From Ruminococcaceae bacterium UBA6416 (GTDB lineage Bacteria; Bacillota; Clostridia; Oscillospirales; Acutalibacteraceae), in contig DJPI01000005.1 of NCBI GenBank assembly GCA_002438505.1, positions 10,875 through 34,442 of the forward strand: a DNA stretch of 23,568 bases, written 5' to 3'. Positions within the stretch are counted from its first letter, which is position 1; each line of letters starts with the position of its first letter. Of the stretch, positions 4,750 through 11,039 are shown piece by piece. The position numbers were made by a program, and so were the translations under genes. The notes beneath the pieces were generated by a model. The model made no database searches. It was given only the letters and a program-made list of their open reading frames with translations, and was not told the origin of the DNA.

Positions 4750-6333
4750 ATGTGGCAATTACCGCCATTGACACCAGATGAGATATTAGACTATCTGAGA
4801 AAATCCAGAACAGACGATCCAACACTGGATGTCTCTGAAGTCCTGGCCAAACACGAACAAATGCTCGATGAGTGGGTCGATCGGAATCTGCCCGGCATGG
4901 GGCCTATTCCCGAGGAAAATCGATACCGTGAAGTCGTGTCCGGTGAGACCATCGAAAGCCGCCCGGAGATTCAGAAGCTCCTGCAGCGAATCGAGTTGCC
5001 GCGCGTCAAAGCAATACTCATCGTTGAACCCCAACGTCTGAGCCGTGGCGACTTAGAAGATATTGGTCGTATAGTCAAACTGCTGCGGTATTCAAACACC
5101 CTTGTTATCACTCTCAATTACACCTATGACTTGCATGACGAACGGGATCGCGATCTGTTTGAACGAGAGCTCAAACGCGGTAACGAGTTCCTTGAGTATC
5201 AAAAAAGGATTATGAACAACGGTCGTCTGCTATCTGTTAGGAATGGCAACTTCATTGGCCAAACTGCACCTTACGGTTACAAAAAAGTGCAAATCAAGGA
5301 GGGAAAGCGGAAGTGTTACACACTTGAGCCGGACCCTGAGAAAGCGCCAATCGTTAAGTTAATATTTGAATTATATCGTGATGGATACGGCATGACCCGC
5401 ATTTCTGACAAACTTGACGCACTCGGCGTACCCTCCCCAAGTGGTGGAAAATGGGTTCCCGATACAATCCCACGCATGTTGAAGAACGAGCATTATCTGG
5501 GCAAAGTAGTTTGGAATCGTCGACCACATTCAAGAAAAATCGTGGACGGAGATATCGTTGTCAGTCGACCAACGGCTGAGGAGTATTTGATTTATGAAGG
5601 CAAACATCCCGCTATCATTGATCAGACTCTTTGGGATGCCGTACAAGTTAGACGTGGAACCATCCCACCAAACAAAAAGACTTACAATTTCGTCAACCCT
5701 CTATCTGGATTGCTGTACTGCAAAAGATGTGGCAGAGCTATGACTCGACGCACTTACAAGGATAAAGACGGAAAAGAGCGCAGCGCCCCTCGTGTGGCTT
5801 GTACTAATCAGCGTAGGTGTCATACCGCCTCTGCTTGTATCGACGAAGTAATAAACGAAGTCGCAAAGGTACTGCAATCTACCATAGAGGATTTTGAGGT
5901 TCGGGTAAATCGTGGAGACGATGACCATTTGATAACTCAACACAAAATGATTAAGCAAATGGAGACACGCCTGCAGCAGCTTCAAGAACTTGAGATTGCA
6001 CAATGGGACGAAAAAATGAAAGGTAAAATGCCGTCCTATGTGTTTGAGCGGCTGAATGAGCAAACACTTAGGGAAATTGAGGAAGTAAAAAAGACCCTCG
6101 CCGAAGCTCAAAAAAGCCTTCCTTCGCCAGTAAATCTGCAAGATCGTCTCGTGACTTTTAAAGATGCTCTGACCGCCCTGCTGAACCCGGAAGCACCTGC
6201 AAAAGAAAAGAACAACCTACTGAAAGCGTGTATTGCGCGGATTGACTATGACAGGGTGCAAGTTAATAAAGGTCACAAAAAAGCCGGAGATTCGGACACT
6301 CCGATCGAATTAGAATTTACTCTAAAATTATGA
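4750..6333 (+). CDS. Large serine recombinase (integrase of the element)
   Basis: The 527-residue protein has the catalytic-domain start YLRKSRTDD with nucleophile Ser19, the EPQRLSRGD motif at 93-101 with the active-site Arg, the long connecting helix, a Recombinase domain (about 165-290, with TAPYGYKK and LKNEHYLGKVVW), a zinc ribbon with Cys324, Cys327, Cys351 and Cys357, and a coiled-coil segment (about 385-455) typical of phage and ICE integrases. It catalyses site-specific integration and, with a directionality factor, excision. The ATG at 4750 follows GAGGT at seven bases; the 89-base leader contains a CTCG/CGAG hairpin. The gene ends about 40 bp from interrupted cotJC, so its att site is most likely right there. 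The excision factor is not identified. Confidence 0.95.
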   Translation: MWQLPPLTPDEILDYLRKSRTDDPTLDVSEVLAKHEQMLDEWVDRNLPGMGPIPEENRYREVVSGETIESRPEIQKLLQRIELPRVKAILIVEPQRLSRGDLEDIGRIVKLLRYSNTLVITLNYTYDLHDERDRDLFERELKRGNEFLEYQKRIMNNGRLLSVRNGNFIGQTAPYGYKKVQIKEGKRKCYTLEPDPEKAPIVKLIFELYRDGYGMTRISDKLDALGVPSPSGGKWVPDTIPRMLKNEHYLGKVVWNRRPHSRKIVDGDIVVSRPTAEEYLIYEGKHPAIIDQTLWDAVQVRRGTIPPNKKTYNFVNPLSGLLYCKRCGRAMTRRTYKDKDGKERSAPRVACTNQRRCHTASACIDEVINEVAKVLQSTIEDFEVRVNRGDDDHLITQHKMIKQMETRLQQLQELEIAQWDEKMKGKMPSYVFERLNEQTLREIEEVKKTLAEAQKSLPSPVNLQDRLVTFKDALTALLNPEAPAKEKNNLLKACIARIDYDRVQVNKGHKKAGDSDTPIELEFTLKL

Positions 6334-6374
6334 CTTATTTTTTACACATTTGTTGTTATCTTGCTTGAGCGCAC
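6334..6374. other. Presumed attR junction between the recombinase gene and cotJC
   Basis: The stretch separates the recombinase stop (6333) from the first bases that encode conserved CotJC sequence (Glu-Leu-Ala-His from 6375). An in-frame TGA at 6366-6368 closes the cotJC frame. The recombination core must lie at or near 6360-6377. The matching left junction is outside the window, so the core cannot be read directly. Confidence 0.65.
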
Positions 6375-6791
6375 GAATTGGCACACCTTGAAATGGTGGG
6401 AGCAATCGTATATCAGCTGACACGCAATCTCTCCCCGGAGGAAATCAAGCGCAGCGGATTTGATGCTTACTTTGTTAACCATACAACGGCAATATACCCC
6501 GCCAACGCAAACGGCGCACCGTTCACCGCCGCATATCTTCAGTCAACCGGCGATGTTATTACTGATCTTCACGAAAACATGGCCGCAGAACAAAAAGCGC
6601 GCACAACCTATGATAACATCCTCAGACTTGTTGATGACCCGGATGTTTGTGATGCAATCAAGTTCTTGCGCGCACGCGAAATTGTGCACTATCAACGCTT
6701 CGGTGAGGGCCTGCGTCTCGTTACAGACAAACTCAACGAAAAGAACTTTTATGCCTTTACCCCGGGGCTTGACAGAATCATTAAAAAGTAA
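6375..6791 (+). pseudogene. cotJC: cotJC 3' fragment, interrupted by the mobile element
   Basis: The frame from 6375 encodes ELAHLEMVGAIVYQLTRNLS and onward to FTPGLDRIIKK, matching the C-terminal two thirds of CotJC, a manganese-catalase-like spore coat protein. The first roughly 60-65 residues of the usual ~190 are missing. The fragment retains the E-x-x-H ligand motif at its very start, Glu in AAEQKARTTYDN and His in REIVHYQRF, but lacks the N-terminal Glu ligand. The only possible starts (TTG 6378, ATG 6390) have no ribosome site. This is a split gene whose 5' half should be at the left end of the element; precise excision would restore it. No frameshift or stop is seen inside the remaining part, so it has not decayed. 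Confidence 0.85.
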
Positions 6792-6826
6792 GTGTTCCTA
6801 TAATATATAAGTGTTCCTATAATATA
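6790..6826 (+). repeat. Tandem repeat, two copies of an 18-base unit with period 19
   Basis: AAGTGTTCCTATAATATA occurs at 6790-6807 and 6809-6826, starting at the cotJC stop codon. Each copy contains a TATAAT-like hexamer. Function not evident. Confidence 0.8.
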
Positions 6827-6841
6827 ATAGTAAACAGGCTT

Positions 6842-6880
6842 GCGCAGTCGGTAAACTTATTATGCCGACTGCGCCTCCTG
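6842..6880 (+). terminator. Terminator of cotJC
   Basis: GCGCAGTCGG (6842-6851) pairs perfectly with CCGACTGCGC (6865-6874); a T-run (CTTTTTAT) follows after a few bases. Confidence 0.65.
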
Positions 6881-6940
6881 CTTTTTATGATAACAATGTT
6901 GCACCTTGCATGGTCAAAAATTTTTTTAAATTATCATTGT

Positions 6941-6973
6941 TCTAATCTTTTTCTAATTTTTTCCGGCTATACT
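6941..6973 (+). promoter_or_regulatory. Regulated promoter of the first PepSY gene
   Basis: TCTAAT (6941-6946), five bases, TCTAAT (6952-6957), ten bases, TATACT (6968-6973). The two boxes form an 11-base-period direct repeat over the -35 position and there is no good -35 hexamer, the layout of promoters activated by OmpR/PhoB-type regulators. The same layout precedes the second PepSY gene (9979-10011). Confidence 0.65.
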
Positions 6974-7029
6974 TCAATCATCAAAGCTGCTCGGACAGCA
7001 AAAATTAAAACAAGAAAGGAACCACTCCC

Positions 7030-7632
7030 ATGAAACTCACAAAGAAAATTGTATCCGTAATTCTCGCCTGCCTGATGCTCATGAGCATCGGAGCAACCGC
7101 CGCTTTTGCCGCCAACTACATTGGTGAAGCCAAAGCAAAGGAAATTGCTTTTTCAAAAGCCGGAATCACCGCAGAACAGGCCAAATTTGTAAAGTGTGAA
7201 TTTGACTATGAAAACGGCATCGCTGTTTATGATGTTGAGTTCTTCTTTGAAAAAGCCGAATATGACTGCGAAATCAATGCAAAAACCGGCGCTGTTCTGA
7301 AGTTCAAAAAGGAAGTTTCCGGAGTTAACGTACCCGACCCCGATGCCGCATATATCGGCAAGGTCAAGGCCAAGGAAATTGCCTTCTCAAACGCCGGTGT
7401 CAAAGAAGCCGATGCCAAAAAAGTCAAGGTTGAGTTTGATTATGACGATGGAATTGCAAAATATGAAATTGACTTCCACTGCAACAAATTCGACTATGAA
7501 TATGAAATTGACGCGCTCAACGGCAACATCCTCAAGGCTGAAAAGGACAGAGAAATTGAATTCTCAGACATCTTCTTCATCCGTTGGATTGAGAGCTTCA
7601 TTGCAGCCCTCAGAAACTTTTTCAACAAGTAA
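7030..7632 (+). CDS. Secreted protein with two PepSY domains
   Basis: The 200-residue product has a signal peptide (MKLTKKIVSVILACLMLM, probable cleavage after AFA near residue 27) and two repeats of a PepSY-type unit at about 30-95 and 108-172, each starting YIGxxKAKEIAF and containing a DYENGIAVYDVEF-like strand and an INAKTGAV-like turn. The C-terminal 25 residues are hydrophobic and end in RNFFNK. PepSY domains occur in extracellular protease inhibitors and as sensors or modulators of envelope proteins. It stands alone with its own promoter and terminator (7645-7680) and is probably controlled by the two-component system immediately downstream. AGAAAGGAACC is the ribosome site. Confidence 0.85.
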   Translation: MKLTKKIVSVILACLMLMSIGATAAFAANYIGEAKAKEIAFSKAGITAEQAKFVKCEFDYENGIAVYDVEFFFEKAEYDCEINAKTGAVLKFKKEVSGVNVPDPDAAYIGKVKAKEIAFSNAGVKEADAKKVKVEFDYDDGIAKYEIDFHCNKFDYEYEIDALNGNILKAEKDREIEFSDIFFIRWIESFIAALRNFFNK

Positions 7633-7644
7633 ATCGTTTTCAGT

Positions 7645-7680
7645 AAAGCAGACTGCCGTCTTAATGCGGCGGTCTGCTTT
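7645..7680 (+). terminator. Terminator of the first PepSY gene
   Basis: AAAGCAGACTGCCG (7645-7658) pairs with CGGCGGTCTGCTTT (7667-7680), 14 positions with one G-T pair. A short T-run follows at 7685-7689. Its last bases are part of the -35 box of the next promoter. Confidence 0.7.
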
Positions 7681-7707
7681 GACATTTTTGTGTCTTACTG
7701 ATATAAT
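7679..7707 (+). promoter_or_regulatory. Consensus promoter facing the response-regulator operon
   Basis: TTGACA (7679-7684) and TATAAT (7702-7707) with a 17-base spacer: full consensus in both hexamers. A transcript starting near 7714 would reach the regulator gene after a leader of about 186 nt containing two hairpins (7735-7770 and 7785-7811). Confidence 0.65.
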
Positions 7708-7728
7708 TAATAAAACGCCCTAAAAAGC

Positions 7729-7813
7729 AAAAAAGTATCCGCTCGCTGATTGCAACACGAGAGCGGATACCAAAAAAACCAAGCGGTACGGGCTAACCTT
7801 ACAGCCCTACCAC
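7729..7813 (-). ncRNA. Candidate small RNA of about 85 nt, minus strand
   Basis: Read on the minus strand, a strong promoter (7818-7846) is followed at once by a hairpin (TACC-GGGCT class stem, 7803-7811 with 7785-7794, one bulged base), a linker with seven U residues, and a second 10-bp perfect hairpin (7761-7770 with 7735-7744, 16-base loop) followed by six T residues (7729-7734). Promoter, structure and intrinsic terminator line up exactly for a free-standing RNA. No coding frame is present. I do not recognise it as 6S, SRP, tmRNA, RNase P or a known riboswitch. It would be antisense to the leader of the regulator operon. Confidence 0.6.
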
Positions 7814-7817
7814 TCCT

Positions 7818-7846
7818 ATAATATAAAAATAAAAATGAAATGTCAA
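7818..7846 (-). promoter_or_regulatory. Minus-strand promoter of the candidate small RNA
   Basis: On the minus strand TTGACA (7841-7846) and TATTAT (7818-7823) are separated by 17 bases; predicted start near 7811-7813. It converges on the plus-strand promoter at 7679-7707. Confidence 0.65.
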
Positions 7847-7899
7847 GATAAATTGATTAATTTATTGCTGCTTTTGCGGCATAGAAACGGAGAGTTGAT

Positions 7900-8571
7900 A
7901 TGAGACTTCTTGTTGTTGAAGATGAAAAAGACCTTAATAAATTAATTGCAAAGAAGCTGATTTTAGAAGGATATAGCGTTGACCGCTGCTTTGACGGTGA
8001 AGAAGCCGAGGATTTTATCCGCACAGCTGAATATGACGGCATTATTCTTGACATAATGATGCCAAAAAAGGACGGCCTGACTTTGCTTGGCGAACTGCGC
8101 AACAGCGGCAGCCATGTTCCGGTTCTTCTTTTAACAGCCAAAGACGCAATCAGCGACCGCGTCACCGGACTCGACAGCGGCGCAAACGATTACTTGATTA
8201 AGCCTTTCTCATTTGATGAGCTTTGCGCAAGAATCAGAGCTATGCTCAGAAAAAGCAGCAGCTCTTCATCAAATGTTTTCACCGTTTCAGACCTTACTGT
8301 TGACACAGCCTCAAAAAGAGTCCGCCGAGGCGAAAAGAACATTGAGCTTTCCGCCAAAGAATATGCTCTGCTTGAATATATGATACGCAACAAGGGAATC
8401 GTCCTCTCGCGTGAAAAAATTGAAAACCATATCTGGAATTTTGACTATGAGGGCGGAACGAATGTTATTGACGTTTATATTAGTTATTTGCGCAGAAAAA
8501 TTGACAGTGGCTTTGAAAAAAAGCTCATTCAAACCGTCAGAGGCAGCGGATATGTTATCCGGGAGGATTAA
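7900..8571 (+). CDS. OmpR/PhoB-family response regulator
   Basis: The 223-residue protein has an N-terminal receiver domain (MRLLVVEDEKDLNKLI; phosphoacceptor Asp51 in IILDIMMP, Thr79, Lys101 in LIKPFS) and a C-terminal winged-helix DNA-binding domain (about 125-222, ending TVRGSGYVIRED). It would be phosphorylated by the kinase encoded directly downstream, whose ATG overlaps the stop by one base. CGGAGAG serves as ribosome site. Likely targets are the two flanking PepSY genes, whose promoters carry the same 11-base-period direct repeat. No such repeat was found before this gene, so autoregulation is not indicated. The symbol is left empty since many paralogues share this architecture. Confidence 0.95.
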   Translation: MRLLVVEDEKDLNKLIAKKLILEGYSVDRCFDGEEAEDFIRTAEYDGIILDIMMPKKDGLTLLGELRNSGSHVPVLLLTAKDAISDRVTGLDSGANDYLIKPFSFDELCARIRAMLRKSSSSSSNVFTVSDLTVDTASKRVRRGEKNIELSAKEYALLEYMIRNKGIVLSREKIENHIWNFDYEGGTNVIDVYISYLRRKIDSGFEKKLIQTVRGSGYVIRED

Positions 8572-9983
8572 TGAAAAACAAATCTCTTATTTTCAAAATC
8601 ACCGTTTGGTTTTCGGCCGCGGTTATTGTCATTTCCTCGGCGGCTGTTTTTGTGACTCTGGCAATCGGCCGCGCCGTGCTCAACAGAGAGATCCGGGAAA
8701 GTCTTGTTGAAACGGTTGAAAACAACTCTGATGAAATTGAATTCTATAAGGAATATAACCGCCTTGAATTTGACGATCCTTATGATTTATACATTGAATA
8801 TAAAGACGGCTATCTTGAAATTGACGATGACTTTGTCCGTTCTGTCAACGGCATTGAAACTGCTCTGTATGACAATGACGGTTTAATTTACGGTGACGGT
8901 TCTCAAATTCCGCAAAACAAGGCGCCGACTTTTGAAAACAGGCGCATCGCTTATATAAAAACGGACTCAGGTGTGTTTTATGTCTATGACATAATGCTGA
9001 ATGTCAAGGAGCTTGACTCCCCTCTCTGGCTGCGCGGAACAGTGAACGCACAATCCGGAATTTCACAGATGAACACCATTACAAAGGCTGTGCTGCTGCT
9101 GATTCCATTTCTTGTTGCTTTTGCAATCATCGGAGGTCATCTGATTGCAAAACGCGCGCTTTCGCCGATTATTGATATCAGAAACGCCGCAGACGAAATC
9201 AGAAGCGGTAACGACCTTTCAAAAAGAATTGAAATCGGTGAAGGCGGCGATGAGGTTCATTCAATGGCTGATTCATTTAATGCAATGTTTGAACGGCTTG
9301 AGGATTCATTCAACAAAGAACAGCAGCTCACTTCCGATATCTCGCACGAACTGCGCACACCGGTTTCGGTTATCAGTGCGCAATGCCAGTTTGCTCTTGA
9401 AAGCGAAACTTCCCCGGAAGAATACGTTGAAGCGCTTGAACTCATTGAGCGCCAAAGCAAAAAAATGAGCCGTGTTATAAACGAGATGCTCGCCTTTTCA
9501 AGAATTGAAAGGGGTGCGGGCGAAATAAAAAAAGAAAAGACAAACCTTTCAAGATGCATTTCATCCGTCTGCGAGGATATGGAACTTGTCAAAGAAAAAA
9601 ATATTACACTGCATTCATCTATTGAGCCGGACATTTTTATATCCGGTAACTATGAGTTGCTGACAAGAATGGCCATTAATCTAATTTCAAACGCATACAG
9701 ATACGGAAAAGAAAACGGAAAAATTGAAGTCACTCTCAAAAAATCGGGGGCTGATGTTGTTTTTTCGGTTGAGGATAACGGTATCGGTATTGACAAAGAC
9801 TGCATTGACAAAATCTGGAACCGTTTTTATCGCGCTGATTCTTCAAGAAATGACGGTTCAACAGGCCTTGGTCTTTCATTTGTTAAAGAAATTGCGGAAA
9901 TACACGGCGCCATGGCAAAGGTTGAAAGCAAAAATGGCGTTGGAAGCACATTCAGCATTGTTTTTAAAAACTGCATTCTCTAA
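8571..9983 (+). CDS. Membrane sensor histidine kinase
   Basis: The 470-residue kinase has membrane helices at about 10-32 and 172-194 around an extracellular sensor region of about 140 residues that is rich in Asp, Glu and Tyr (a Ca2+ or cation-binding surface is possible), a HAMP linker (about 195-247), the H-box SDISHELRTPVS with His259, and a HATPase domain with N-box NLISNAYRYG, VEDNGIGID and STGLGLSF. It phosphorylates the regulator encoded immediately upstream. The sensor domain has no recognised fold from sequence. The last codons and the stop (9981-9983) overlap the regulatory boxes of the next gene's promoter. Confidence 0.95.
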   Translation: MKNKSLIFKITVWFSAAVIVISSAAVFVTLAIGRAVLNREIRESLVETVENNSDEIEFYKEYNRLEFDDPYDLYIEYKDGYLEIDDDFVRSVNGIETALYDNDGLIYGDGSQIPQNKAPTFENRRIAYIKTDSGVFYVYDIMLNVKELDSPLWLRGTVNAQSGISQMNTITKAVLLLIPFLVAFAIIGGHLIAKRALSPIIDIRNAADEIRSGNDLSKRIEIGEGGDEVHSMADSFNAMFERLEDSFNKEQQLTSDISHELRTPVSVISAQCQFALESETSPEEYVEALELIERQSKKMSRVINEMLAFSRIERGAGEIKKEKTNLSRCISSVCEDMELVKEKNITLHSSIEPDIFISGNYELLTRMAINLISNAYRYGKENGKIEVTLKKSGADVVFSVEDNGIGIDKDCIDKIWNRFYRADSSRNDGSTGLGLSFVKEIAEIHGAMAKVESKNGVGSTFSIVFKNCIL

Positions 9984-10011
9984 TAACTTTCTAACATTCG
10001 TGCGGTATACT
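9979..10011 (+). promoter_or_regulatory. Regulated promoter of the second PepSY gene
   Basis: TCTAAT (9979-9984), five bases, TCTAAC (9990-9995), ten bases, TATACT (10006-10011): same boxes and identical spacing as at 6941-6973. The first box overlaps the stop codon of the kinase gene. Confidence 0.65.
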
Positions 10012-10044
10012 TTGGTCATAACAAAACAGTAAGGAGACTGCTTT

Positions 10045-10881
10045 ATGAAAAAAACAGCCATAATTATTTGTTCGCTCGTCCTTGCCTGCGTTATTGCTGC
10101 AGCCACCGTTATCACCTTTGCAACACCGGCCACAGTGCAGACCACAGAAAAAGCAGCCACGCAATCCACAACCCTTCCGCCGTCAACCGTTTTGACAGTA
10201 GCCGCAACAACAACCAAGACAGAATTGACAACAACGAAGCCGGCACTTCATACCGAAAGCAAAAGCACAGAAGTTGAACACACGGCCAGCCGCTCAACAA
10301 CTTCTGCTCAAACAACAAAAGCAAAGCCGACCTCTACACCGTCAGCATCGGAAACGAGGCCGACCACTGCGCCAACAACGGAAAAACAGACCTCGGCATT
10401 CATTACGGCTGCAAAAGCAAAAGAAATTGCGCTCAAAGACGCAGGTATCAAAAAATCAAAAGCCGTTTTCACCAAGGCTAAGCTTGAAAGAGATGACGGC
10501 GTCTATGAATATGAAATTGAGTTTTTTGTCGGTTTGACGGAATACGATTACTCAGTCAATGCAAAAACCGGGGCAATAACCGAAAAAGATATTGACAAGC
10601 CGAAAGTAACGATAAAGAGCGAGCCGACAACACAACAAACTACTGCCGTTCAGGCGGAACGCCCAACATCATTCATAAGCATTAACAAAGCAAAGAAAAT
10701 TGCACTTTCTCACGCCGGACTTGACGAAAACGATGTCCACATCAAAAAAGTCAAGCTTGACAAGGATGACGGAATTTATGAATATGAAGTTGAATTCATT
10801 GCAAACGGGCTTGAATATGAATACTCCGTTAACGCAAAAAACGGCAAGATAATTGACTTTGAGGTTGAAAAAGATGACTGA
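10045..10881 (+). CDS. Secreted Thr/Ser-rich protein with two PepSY domains
   Basis: The 278-residue product has a signal peptide or membrane anchor (MKKTAIIICSLVLACVIAAA), a stalk of about 80 residues dominated by Thr, Ser, Ala and Pro (about 38-115) typical of cell-wall-spanning or glycosylated linkers, then two PepSY units (about 117-180 and 211-275) beginning FITAAKAKEIAL and FISINKAKKIAL, separated by a second Thr-rich linker. Each unit carries the DDGxYEYE strand. No sortase motif or lipobox is seen. It is a longer, stalked paralogue of the gene at 7030 and shares its promoter layout. AAGGAG precedes the ATG by eight bases. It ends before a strong terminator. Confidence 0.85.
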   Translation: MKKTAIIICSLVLACVIAAATVITFATPATVQTTEKAATQSTTLPPSTVLTVAATTTKTELTTTKPALHTESKSTEVEHTASRSTTSAQTTKAKPTSTPSASETRPTTAPTTEKQTSAFITAAKAKEIALKDAGIKKSKAVFTKAKLERDDGVYEYEIEFFVGLTEYDYSVNAKTGAITEKDIDKPKVTIKSEPTTQQTTAVQAERPTSFISINKAKKIALSHAGLDENDVHIKKVKLDKDDGIYEYEVEFIANGLEYEYSVNAKNGKIIDFEVEKDD

Positions 10882-10900
10882 CACCACAATTTAAGCCTGA

Positions 10901-10936
10901 CGGCAGATTCCGCAAAAAGGAATCTGCCGCTTTTTT
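10901..10936 (+). terminator. Terminator of the second PepSY gene
   Basis: CGGCAGATTCC (10901-10911), a 7-base loop, GGAATCTGCCG (10919-10929), then six T residues (10931-10936): perfect 11-bp stem. Confidence 0.9.
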
Positions 10937-10976
10937 ATTCTGTGTTTGACCGCCTGCATATGCAGGAACCCAAAAC

Positions 10977-11005
10977 TTGAATATTCCCGAATAATGTGAT
11001 ATAAT
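10977..11005 (+). promoter_or_regulatory. Promoter of the DUF1538 gene
   Basis: TTGAAT (10977-10982) and TATAAT (11000-11005), 17-base spacer, about 35 bases before the start codon. Confidence 0.65.
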
Positions 11006-11039
11006 ATTTTATCTATATAATTGTCCAATATGAAAGGCA

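Larger units (their letters stand above)
1..6374. mobile_element. Right part of an integrated mobile element inserted in cotJC
   Basis: The block runs from the left window edge to the junction with a truncated cotJC gene near 6334-6375. It contains a rolling-circle HUH replication protein, a Cro/CI-like regulatory switch, DUF2513 and several small unknown proteins, and ends with a large serine recombinase placed directly at the boundary, as integrases usually are. The left end, the 5' part of cotJC and any structural or conjugation genes lie outside the window, so the class of element (filamentous phage, integrative mobilizable element, ICE or prophage) cannot be settled. No capsid, terminase, Zot or relaxase gene is visible. 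The boundary is inferred from where cotJC homology begins, not from a paired att site. Confidence 0.8.

Noticed and set aside
5701..6141. Minus-strand open frame of 146 codons inside the recombinase
   Set aside because: Antisense to the zinc ribbon and coiled coil of a well-supported recombinase; no start signal.
6790..6826. Short tandem repeat as a CRISPR array or att-site pair
   Set aside because: Only two units with a one-base gap and no spacers, and no cas genes nearby; it lies inside host sequence beyond the cotJC junction.
7735..7770. Hairpin as a plus-strand terminator of the first PepSY gene
   Set aside because: No T-run follows on the plus strand, and a better terminator exists at 7645-7680; the T-run is on the minus-strand side.
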